Assembly (NCBI GenBank): GCA_900544365.1
Contig: UQVF01000022.1
Location: forward strand, 1 to 25,514
From: an uncultured Veillonella sp.
GTDB lineage: Bacteria > Bacillota > Negativicutes > Veillonellales > Veillonellaceae
Length of the DNA: 25,514 bases
Reading direction: 5' to 3'
Below the pieces are notes generated by a model. The model worked only from the letters and a program-made list of their open reading frames with translations, was not told the DNA's origin and ran no database searches. A program made the translations under genes and the position numbers. Below, piece after piece: positions 20,060-25,514 of the stretch (the stretch's first letter is position 1; each line of letters starts with the position of its first letter).

Positions 20060-21292
20060 ATGCATTGCGCACAAAAATTGACTGATCATATCTATTGGAT
20101 TGGTAGCAACGATTGGAGTACAGAACGTTTTGAAAACTTATTTCCAATTCCACATGGGGTAAGCTACAATTCCTATTTTATTGATGATGAGAAAACATGT
20201 ATCGTAGACTCTGTAGATGATAGCATTCGTCAAGAATTCTTTGACAATGTAGAACATTTATTGAACGGTCGTGAGTTAGATTATTTAATCGTAAATCACA
20301 TGGAACCCGACCACTGCGCTACTTTGGTAGAGTTATTAGATCGCTATCCAAACGTAAAAATGGTAGGCAACAAAACTACATTCCGTTTCTTTGAACAATT
20401 CTATGGTCGTCCAGCTCCTGAAAACTACTATGAAGTAAAAGAAGGAGACACTATCGACCTTGGTCATCATAAGCTACATAGCTACACAATGCCAATGGTT
20501 CACTGGCCAGAAGTGACTTGTACTTACGAAGAGACGACTGGTACATTATTCTCTGCTGATGCATTCGGCACATTCGGTACAATTAATGGTAACATCTTTG
20601 CGGATCAATTAGATTTTGATCGTTTATATGAAGATGAAGCTCGCCGTTATTACACTAACATCGTAGGTAAATACGGTGCACAAGTGCAAAATGCAATGAA
20701 AAAAGCATTATCTCTAAAGATTAACAATATCGCTCCTCTTCACGGCCCTATTTGGAGAACTCCTGAAAGTATTTCCTACATCGTAAACAAATACATGCAC
20801 TGGAGTACTTACAATGCAGAGAAAAAAGGCGTTGTTATTGCTTTTGGTTCTATGTATGGTAACACAGCTGAAATGGCTCAACAATTAGCAAAAATGTTGT
20901 CCTTACGTGGTGTGACAGACATTCGTATTTACGATGTATCCAAAACAAATCCTTCCTATATCATTTCTGATGCTTGGAAATATAGCCACCTAGTTTGCAT
21001 GGCTCCAACATACAACTTAGGCTTATACTTGACTATGGAAAACTTATTGCATGAACTACAAGCCTTAAACTTCCATAATCACAAGGTATCTATCGTGGGC
21101 AACCATTCTTGGGCATCCGGCGCTATGAAACGCATGGTAGAATACTTCACCGATAAGTTCAACAACATGGAAATTGTAGGCACACCTTTAGATATCAAAG
21201 GTGCATTGCACGAAGCTCAATTACCATTGTTCGAAGAGTTGGCAGACGCTATCGTAGCATCCCTAGAAGAAACAGAAATTAAAACTTTCTAA
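20060..21292 (+). CDS. fprA: A-type flavoprotein FprA (flavodiiron protein)
   Basis: This 410-residue cytoplasmic flavodiiron protein reduces O2 to water and/or NO to N2O using electrons from rubredoxin or a similar carrier. The metallo-beta-lactamase-like domain carries all the expected di-iron ligands: H80, E82, D84 and H85 in NHMEPDHC, H148, D167 and H228. The C-terminal flavodoxin domain has the FMN loop GSMYGNTAE (263-271). There is no rubredoxin or reductase extension, so it is the basic class A form. The ATG at 20060 has AAAGGA 7 nt upstream; an in-frame ATG at 20039 has no ribosome site. It is divergent from lysR and ends in its own terminator. In an anaerobe its main role is likely oxygen or NO scavenging, possibly with the flavodoxin at 11601-12017. 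Confidence 0.94.
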   Translation: MHCAQKLTDHIYWIGSNDWSTERFENLFPIPHGVSYNSYFIDDEKTCIVDSVDDSIRQEFFDNVEHLLNGRELDYLIVNHMEPDHCATLVELLDRYPNVKMVGNKTTFRFFEQFYGRPAPENYYEVKEGDTIDLGHHKLHSYTMPMVHWPEVTCTYEETTGTLFSADAFGTFGTINGNIFADQLDFDRLYEDEARRYYTNIVGKYGAQVQNAMKKALSLKINNIAPLHGPIWRTPESISYIVNKYMHWSTYNAEKKGVVIAFGSMYGNTAEMAQQLAKMLSLRGVTDIRIYDVSKTNPSYIISDAWKYSHLVCMAPTYNLGLYLTMENLLHELQALNFHNHKVSIVGNHSWASGAMKRMVEYFTDKFNNMEIVGTPLDIKGALHEAQLPLFEELADAIVASLEETEIKTF

Positions 21293-21300
21293 ACTATACA

Positions 21301-21333
21301 AAAAAGCGACTCTACTTAGTAGAGTCGCTTTTT
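21301..21333. terminator. Bidirectional terminator between fprA and the floA operon
   Basis: A perfect 16-bp stem, AAAAAGCGACTCTACT (21301-21316) with AGTAGAGTCGCTTTTT (21318-21333), has a single-base loop region that would open to a normal tetraloop. T-tracts lie on both strands. It ends fprA (plus) and the nfeD-floA operon (minus). Confidence 0.9.
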
Positions 21334-21366
21334 ATATGCTTAACGAGATATCACGCAAGAGACTTC

Positions 21367-21858
21367 CTAACGCCGCATGATTTTAGTAGCTTTGGGAGCT
21401 TCCAAAATCATGGACCACACCATGCCATGTCTAGCAGCGGAGCGCAAGGATTCCTTTCTCGAAGCACTACGATGTGTTGACACTACATTTCGCACTTCTT
21501 CTATATGAGGCTTCACAGACGTCCTTTGGCACTCCTCTGTTGATTCATAAGTCCCTCTATATATGGTAGTAGCAGATTCATCGTACGCATCTGCGATCGT
21601 TGGCACCTTGTAGGGCTCTGCATCCATCGGATCGTATGTATCCCCTACAGATTCCGAGGTGTTTCTCGTATTTATATGAGATTTCATTTTCTCAGATTCT
21701 TTTGAATCCCGTGAAAGTGTAATCCCATAGTACTCTTCCATTTCCTCCCAGGTCATATCTTTACTGGGAAGAGGTTTTCCTCCTTCTTCCGCAGTAGTCT
21801 TCCCCTTTTTAAAAATGAAAGATCCTAAGATAATTAGAATGAGTATCCCTAATTCCAT
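21367..21858 (-). CDS. Membrane-anchored hypothetical protein in the floA operon
   Basis: The protein has 163 residues from the ATG at 21858 (GGAGG 9 nt upstream, directly behind the floA stop). I do not recognise the family. One N-terminal membrane helix (MELGILILIILGSFIF, 1-16) is followed by a positive KKGK, so the rest should be cytoplasmic. That rest is hydrophilic and probably disordered: DMTWEEMEEYYGIT, many Ser/Thr/Glu, and a basic C terminus with MVWSMILEAPKATKIMRR, which includes a possible amphipathic helix. In B. subtilis the third gene of the comparable operon (yqfB) is unrelated by eye. The fixed position behind nfeD and floA suggests an adaptor or client of the flotillin membrane domains. 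This is inference from context only. Confidence 0.65.
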   Translation of the reverse strand: MELGILILIILGSFIFKKGKTTAEEGGKPLPSKDMTWEEMEEYYGITLSRDSKESEKMKSHINTRNTSESVGDTYDPMDAEPYKVPTIADAYDESATTIYRGTYESTEECQRTSVKPHIEEVRNVVSTHRSASRKESLRSAARHGMVWSMILEAPKATKIMRR

Positions 21859-21879
21859 AGTCGGATGCCTCCTCACACC

Positions 21880-22887
21880 TTATTCATGACTACCTTTACC
21901 ATCAATAGTTGCCGTATAATCACCTTCAGAAATACTTTCACGCATTTTTGTATCTGCCATAATATTGTTCATTGAGTAATAGTCCATAACGCCCAAATTA
22001 CCTTCACGCAATGCTTGAGACAAGGCTTTTGGTACTTCTGCTTGTGCTTCTACTACTTTCGCTTGCATTTCTTGCGTATGAGCACGCATCTCTTGTTCTT
22101 GGGCCACCGCCATAGCACGGCGTTTTTCTGCTTGCGCTTGAGCAATTTTTTTATCCGCCTCTGCTTGATCTGTCATCAATTGAGCTCCAATGTTACGCCC
22201 TACATCCACATCAGCAATATCAATAGATAGAATTTCAAAAGCTGTACCTGCATCTAACCCTTTATTTAATACGGTACGAGAAATATGGTCTGGGTTTTCC
22301 AGCACATCCGTATGCTCTTCAGAGGAACCTACGGTAGTAACGATACCTTCCCCAACACGGGCAATAATTGTAGCTTCCCCAGCACCACCGACTAAACGGT
22401 CGATATTAGCACGAACTGTGACACGAGCACGAACTTTTAGTTCAATACCATTTTTAGCTACTGCTGAAATAATAGGTGTTTCAATCACTTTTGGATTGAC
22501 AGACATTTGTACCGCTTCTAATACATCACGACCTGCTAAGTCAATAGCTGCAGATCGTTCAAAGGTTAACTCCATAGTAGCTCGTTCCGCTGCAATTAAA
22601 GCATCTACCACACGGTCTACATCGCCACCTGCTAAATAATGAGCCTCTAATTGATCTACCGTCACATCTAAACCTGCTTTATTGGCTTTCACCAAAGGAA
22701 GCACGATTTGGGACGGAGATACTCGACGCAGACGCATACCAATGAGAGTCATAATGCTGACATTAACCCCTGCTGCTAAGGCAGATACCCAAAGTCCTAA
22801 TGGGACAAAATGTAAAAATAGAGAAATACCGATAATGAGAATAATGGGAAAAATAATGAATCCCACAGCTCCAATAATTGTTTCCAT
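21880..22887 (-). CDS. floA: Flotillin-like protein FloA (SPFH domain)
   Basis: This 335-residue membrane scaffold protein organises fluid functional microdomains in the cytoplasmic membrane. The N-terminal hydrophobic region (about 5-50, with FPIILIIGISLFLHFVPLGLW) inserts in the membrane. The SPFH/band-7-like domain follows (about 60-235, including VKANKAGLDVTVDQLEAHYLAGG). Then comes an Ala/Glu/Gln-rich coiled coil with EA repeats (about 240-300, AQAEKRRAMAVAQEQEMRA and after) that mediates oligomerisation. Length matches B. subtilis FloA (331). The start has GGAGG just upstream and lies 8 nt after the nfeD stop. The nfeD-floA pairing is the standard bacterial arrangement, and NfeD is needed for normal flotillin placement. 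Confidence 0.94.
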   Translation of the reverse strand: METIIGAVGFIIFPIILIIGISLFLHFVPLGLWVSALAAGVNVSIMTLIGMRLRRVSPSQIVLPLVKANKAGLDVTVDQLEAHYLAGGDVDRVVDALIAAERATMELTFERSAAIDLAGRDVLEAVQMSVNPKVIETPIISAVAKNGIELKVRARVTVRANIDRLVGGAGEATIIARVGEGIVTTVGSSEEHTDVLENPDHISRTVLNKGLDAGTAFEILSIDIADVDVGRNIGAQLMTDQAEADKKIAQAQAEKRRAMAVAQEQEMRAHTQEMQAKVVEAQAEVPKALSQALREGNLGVMDYYSMNNIMADTKMRESISEGDYTATIDGKGSHE

Positions 22888-22895
22888 AGTGCCTC

Positions 22896-23360
22896 CTATC
22901 TTTCTGTAGCTCTCACTACAATACGACCACCTGTAACAGATACAATAGTTACCTCTGTACCAGGTTCATAAAATTCGCCATCAGTGACAGCATCGAGAAA
23001 AGTGCCTTCCACAATAATCGTTCCTGCTGGTCGTAATACCGTTTTTGTATGTCCCATCTTACCTAACCAGCGATTAGGGTCCGGATGGCTAGCATAGCCC
23101 TTTTCTTTTGTAGACTGCAAGCGCAATGTCAATCGCCCACCTAGTCGTGTCTTAGGAAATATCGATACAATCCACCACAGCAAGATCACCCCTAGTACCG
23201 ATAACACTGTTACTGTCATCACCGCCGTAGGGCCACCGCCCATACAGTCGTAGATTCCCCAGAGCAACAGCAATAACCCTGTAAGGCCAAAAATACCAAA
23301 TCCTGGAATCATCAGTTCAATGAGGAGCAAAATAATACCACCTAGAAGCAGTCCTATCAT
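22896..23360 (-). CDS. NfeD-family membrane protein, short form
   Basis: This 154-residue protein has an N-terminal hairpin of membrane helices (about 3-70: LLLGGIILLLIELMIPGFGIFG, in pieces LLLGGIILLLIEL and MIPGFGIFG, then GLLLLLWGIYDC) and a C-terminal OB-fold domain (about 100-154: LRPAGTIIVEGTFLDAVTDGEF, in pieces LRPAGTIIVEG and FLDAVTDGEF, then VTIVSVTGGRIVVR). It lacks the ClpP-like protease domain of long NfeD, so it is the short NfeD1b type usually paired with flotillins. AAAGGAGAG precedes the ATG. It is the first gene of the nfeD-floA-hypothetical operon under an extended -10 promoter. Confidence 0.88.
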   Translation of the reverse strand: MIGLLLGGIILLLIELMIPGFGIFGLTGLLLLLWGIYDCMGGGPTAVMTVTVLSVLGVILLWWIVSIFPKTRLGGRLTLRLQSTKEKGYASHPDPNRWLGKMGHTKTVLRPAGTIIVEGTFLDAVTDGEFYEPGTEVTIVSVTGGRIVVRATER

Positions 23361-23396
23361 AATCTCTCCTTTCTTGGTAAATACCTATCTATTTGT

Positions 23397-23405
23397 ATTA
23401 TATCA
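23397..23405 (-). promoter_or_regulatory. Extended -10 promoter of the nfeD-floA operon
   Basis: TGATATAAT on the minus strand is an extended -10 (TGnTATAAT) without a recognisable -35 box at 17 nt. The leader is about 30 nt. Confidence 0.5.
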
Positions 23406-23428
23406 CATTCTTTTTATATAAAAGATGA

Positions 23429-23463
23429 AAAGCTAGAATAGAATAAATTCTATTCTAGCTTTT
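23429..23463. terminator. Terminator of the DUF898 gene
   Basis: A perfect 16-bp stem around AAGCTAGAATAGAAT (23430-23444) with ATTCTATTCTAGCTT (23447-23461), flanked by A-rich and T-rich sides, lies just downstream of the small membrane-protein gene. The calculated loop is only 2 nt, so the top bases open. Confidence 0.82.
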
Positions 23464-23468
23464 CCCTT

Positions 23469-23774
23469 TTAATCTGCAAAATGCGTATGTTTCACAACCC
23501 AATGTGTAGTTTTATTAAATAGCCAGAACCCATAAATCCCCAATGTAATAATAGTTAAAACAAACCATTTTATATAATTACCAAATAATTGAGAACCCGT
23601 ACCATCAAAATAAAGTCGTCTACCATCAACTATTGTATTTTCACAAACCCATTTATGAAAGATTACGATAGCCCAAGGAAGTCCAATACCTAATGTGCAT
23701 ATGCTAATTAAACCAGCTATAATACTATACCCTATATATCCCAATACTGTCCCTTCAAATCTGGATTCTGTCAT
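23469..23774 (-). CDS. DUF898-type small membrane protein
   Basis: This 101-residue protein resembles the repeat unit of DUF898/YjgN proteins: FEGTVLGYIGYSI at the start, a CTLGIGLPWAIVIFHKWVCENT core and VDGRRLYFDGTGSQLFG. A second hydrophobic stretch of the same style follows (ITLGIYGFWLFNKTTHWV). It has two to three membrane segments and no catalytic motif. Function is unknown. Full-length YjgN is several times longer, so this is a single-module form. GAGGAG precedes the ATG. The fum terminator (23810-23835) separates it from the fumarase genes, and its promoter must lie in the 35 nt after that or it is read through. Confidence 0.72.
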   Translation of the reverse strand: MTESRFEGTVLGYIGYSIIAGLISICTLGIGLPWAIVIFHKWVCENTIVDGRRLYFDGTGSQLFGNYIKWFVLTIITLGIYGFWLFNKTTHWVVKHTHFAD

Positions 23775-23806
23775 CTCTATTCTCCTCTTTAATACATATG
23801 TGATAC

Positions 23807-23835
23807 AAAAAGAGGCCTTCTAAAGAAAGCCTCTT
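23807..23835 (-). terminator. Terminator of the fumarase operon
   Basis: AAGAGGC (23810-23816) pairs with GCCTCTT (23829-23835), with partial CTTC/GAA pairing inside. TTTTTG follows on the minus strand. Confidence 0.8.
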
Positions 23836-23844
23836 AGTGATTAA

Positions 23845-24405
23845 TTAAACGTCTTCACGGTATGGAGCTTGACCGATTTCGTAGAAATCGTTTCCTTCGC
23901 TATCGATAACAACGATTGCAGGGAAATCTTCTACAGTTAATTCAGCCAAAGCTTCTGGACCTAAATCTTCATATGCAATAACGTCATATTTTTTAATAGA
24001 TTTAGCAATTAAAGCTGCTGCACCACCAACGGCTGCAAAGTAAGTTACACCATTTTTCTTCATGGATTCGATAACTTCTGGTTTACGGGAGCCTTTACCA
24101 ATCATGCCTTTGATACCTTGATCAAGCATTGTTGGAGTGTAAGCATCCATACGACCAGATGTTGTTGGACCAGCGGAACCGATAGGGTCTCCTGGTTTAG
24201 CAGGGCTTGGTCCTAAGTAGTAAACGATTTTGTCATGCCAATCGATTGGCAATTCTTCACCACGTGCCAATGCTTCAGTCATTACTTTGTGAGCTGCGTC
24301 ACGAGCACTATAGATTTTACCAGAGATAAGAACCATATCACCAGCTTTTAATTTACGGGATTGTTCTTCAGTTAAAGGTGTTTGAATACGAATTTGTTCT
24401 GCCAT
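23845..24405 (-). CDS. Class I fumarate hydratase, beta subunit
   Basis: This 186-residue cytoplasmic protein corresponds to the C-terminal (swivel) domain of class I Fe-S fumarases, made as a separate chain in many anaerobes. Visible signatures are GDMVLISGKIYSARDAAHK (22-40) and GPTTSGRMDAYTPTML, and AVGGAAALIAKSIK. The complex with the alpha chain interconverts fumarate and malate. AGAGGGGG precedes the ATG, 14 nt after the alpha stop, so the two are cotranslated. L-tartrate dehydratase (TtdB) is homologous and cannot be strictly excluded, but the absence of tartrate transport or regulator genes and the expected succinate/propionate metabolism favour fumarase. Confidence 0.88.
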   Translation of the reverse strand: MAEQIRIQTPLTEEQSRKLKAGDMVLISGKIYSARDAAHKVMTEALARGEELPIDWHDKIVYYLGPSPAKPGDPIGSAGPTTSGRMDAYTPTMLDQGIKGMIGKGSRKPEVIESMKKNGVTYFAAVGGAAALIAKSIKKYDVIAYEDLGPEALAELTVEDFPAIVVIDSEGNDFYEIGQAPYREDV

Positions 24406-24419
24406 GGTTATTCCCCCTC

Positions 24420-25262
24420 TTAAACTTCACCGTGAGCATGACGGCTAGCGTGGCAGCAGATAGTTACTGCTACAGGAAGACCAGCGATATGTGTTGCTGC
24501 CCACTCGATATTAACGGAAACTGCTGTTGTTGTACCGCCTAATTGAGGTCCAATACCAGTTTTGTTAACCATTGCATTGATTTCTTCTTCCAATTTTGCA
24601 TATTCGGGATGTGCATTGCGTACTTCTACAGAACGAAGAAGAGCTTTTTTGGAAAGGAATGCTGCATAGTCCATTGTACCGCCGATACCAATACCTAGTA
24701 CCATTGGAGGGCATGGGTTAGGGCCAGCTTTTTTAACGATTTCAAGAACTGCTTTTTTAACGCCTTCAACGCCATCAGCAGGAACTAGCATTTTAACACC
24801 AGATTTGTTTTCAGAACCAAAGCCTTTTAACTCTACATTAATATCAACTTTGTCGCCTGGAACAATTTTAGTGTAAATAACTGCTGGAGTATTATTTTTA
24901 GTGTTTACACGGTTGAACAAAGGTTCAGCTACTACGGATTTACGAAGATATCCATCAACATATCCTTTTGCTACACCAGCTTGTACCGCTTCTTCAAGAT
25001 CTCCACCTTCAAAATGTACATCTTGACCAACTTCTAAGAATACGATAGTAAGACCAGTATCTTGGCAGATTGGACGATCTTCAGCATCAGCGATTTCCGC
25101 ATTTTTAATGATTTGATCTAGTACCCCTTTACCTACTGGAGATTTCTCACACTCATAGCCTTTTTTCAATGCATTATACATATCTTTTGGAAGATGATAT
25201 GCTGCATTCATACATAATTCTGCTACCTTTTCTGTTACTTTCTCAACGTGAATGTTACGCAA
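24420..25262 (-). CDS. Class I fumarate hydratase, alpha subunit
   Basis: This 280-residue subunit carries the oxygen-sensitive [4Fe-4S] cluster of the class I fumarase. The three expected cluster cysteines are C66 in PICQDTG, C184 in NPCPPMVLG and one of C269/C270 in ICCHASRHA. GIGIGGTMDYA and GPQLGGTTTA are further family marks. The start is TTG at 25262, supported by GAGGAGG at a good distance; an ATG alternative would lose conserved N-terminal residues. It is the first gene of a two-gene operon. Malate-fumarate conversion feeds fumarate reduction to succinate, central in lactate-fermenting Negativicutes. The enzyme's sensitivity to oxygen and superoxide links it to FprA nearby. Confidence 0.9.
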   Translation of the reverse strand: MRNIHVEKVTEKVAELCMNAAYHLPKDMYNALKKGYECEKSPVGKGVLDQIIKNAEIADAEDRPICQDTGLTIVFLEVGQDVHFEGGDLEEAVQAGVAKGYVDGYLRKSVVAEPLFNRVNTKNNTPAVIYTKIVPGDKVDINVELKGFGSENKSGVKMLVPADGVEGVKKAVLEIVKKAGPNPCPPMVLGIGIGGTMDYAAFLSKKALLRSVEVRNAHPEYAKLEEEINAMVNKTGIGPQLGGTTTAVSVNIEWAATHIAGLPVAVTICCHASRHAHGEV

Positions 25263-25307
25263 AGTAATCCCTCCTCAACTTAAAACAGAGACCTTTCTCT
25301 TGACTCT

Positions 25308-25337
25308 ATTTTATCACCATTAGATTACTTTTTTCAA
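25308..25337 (-). promoter_or_regulatory. Promoter of the fumarase operon
   Basis: On the minus strand, TTGAAA (25332-25337), an 18-nt spacer and TAAAAT (25308-25313) give five matches in each box. The leader is about 40 nt. Confidence 0.6.
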
Positions 25338-25378
25338 TTCTTTAAGAATATGTATTATAACTCTTTATTATGATAGAA

Positions 25379-25400
25379 TTTATTATCATTTAATAATAAA
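25379..25400. repeat. AT-rich palindrome upstream of the fumarase promoter
   Basis: The perfect 8-bp inverted repeat TTTATTAT (25379-25386) with ATAATAAA (25393-25400) has a 6-nt centre and lies about 45 nt upstream of the -35 box. It could be an activator site, but AT richness makes chance plausible. The rest of the sequence to the window end (25401-25514) shows no gene. Confidence 0.35.
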
Positions 25401-25514
25401 TGGATATAGTTCTCTTTTTATATGACACAGGTAAAGCCTACCACGCATTCCTTACTAGAGTAAACATCTAACCTTTATAAACCATTTAAATTACACATAT
25501 ATTTAATCTTATCA

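Noticed and set aside
22190..22639. 149-codon plus-strand frame inside floA
   Set aside because: It is an antisense shadow; the floA frame has full family conservation over the same bases.
23845..25262. L-tartrate dehydratase (ttdAB)
   Set aside because: It is homologous to the two-subunit class I fumarase, but no tartrate transporter or regulator is present. Fumarase fits the expected metabolism better, though it is not fully excluded.
25379..25400. Third Fur box upstream of the fumarase operon
   Set aside because: The best alignment to the Fur consensus matches only 11 of 19 positions in very AT-rich DNA, so I list only the palindrome.
1..25514. CRISPR array, insertion sequence, prophage, tRNA or rRNA gene
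   Set aside because: I found no regularly spaced repeats, transposase or integrase-like protein, cloverleaf or rRNA-like sequence anywhere in the window.

Overview
The window reads as ordinary chromosomal DNA from an anaerobic or microaerophilic low-GC member of the Bacillota, most likely class Negativicutes and probably the genus Veillonella. This is a judgement from recognised protein types (two-subunit class I fumarase, A-type flavoprotein FprA, DUF3793 plus flavodoxin, DUF3100 membrane protein, bacterial GlnRS), strong GGAGG ribosome sites and compact single-gene transcription units; no rRNA or marker gene is present to prove it. I see no tRNA, rRNA, insertion sequence, prophage or CRISPR array.

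Layout from left to right. An NCS2 xanthine/uracil permease and a small secreted protein lie on the minus strand. A superoxide-dismutase-fold gene (plus) has a Fur-box-like operator and has lost three of its four metal ligands. menG/ubiE (minus) diverges from the Na+/Ser-Thr symporter sstT (plus). A CDF metal transporter follows. Next come a pyridine nucleotide-disulfide oxidoreductase, an AbgB-like M20 amidohydrolase and a two-gene membrane operon (DUF3100 plus a small partner). Then there is an iron-responsive-looking DUF3793-flavodoxin operon, glnS with a small secreted-protein gene behind it, and a D-2-hydroxyacid dehydrogenase.

The right part holds an XRE regulator, two tandem YbjN-like paralogues, and a lysR-xpt operon divergent from fprA. 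After these come an nfeD-floA-hypothetical membrane-microdomain operon, a DUF898 protein and the two-subunit fumarase. Nearly every unit is closed by a clear intrinsic terminator, several of them bidirectional.

Several genes suggest redox, iron and oxygen management: FprA (O2/NO reduction), flavodoxin (iron-sparing electron carrier), the SOD-like protein, the disulfide oxidoreductase and the oxygen-sensitive Fe-S fumarase. Two loci carry Fur-like operators. Purine salvage is represented by the permease and by xpt, apparently under a LysR regulator and without a purine riboswitch. The most notable observations are the ligand-depleted SOD-fold protein under a Fur-like box, and the DUF3100/small-membrane-protein pair next to an M20 hydrolase, which could be an undescribed uptake-and-hydrolysis module.
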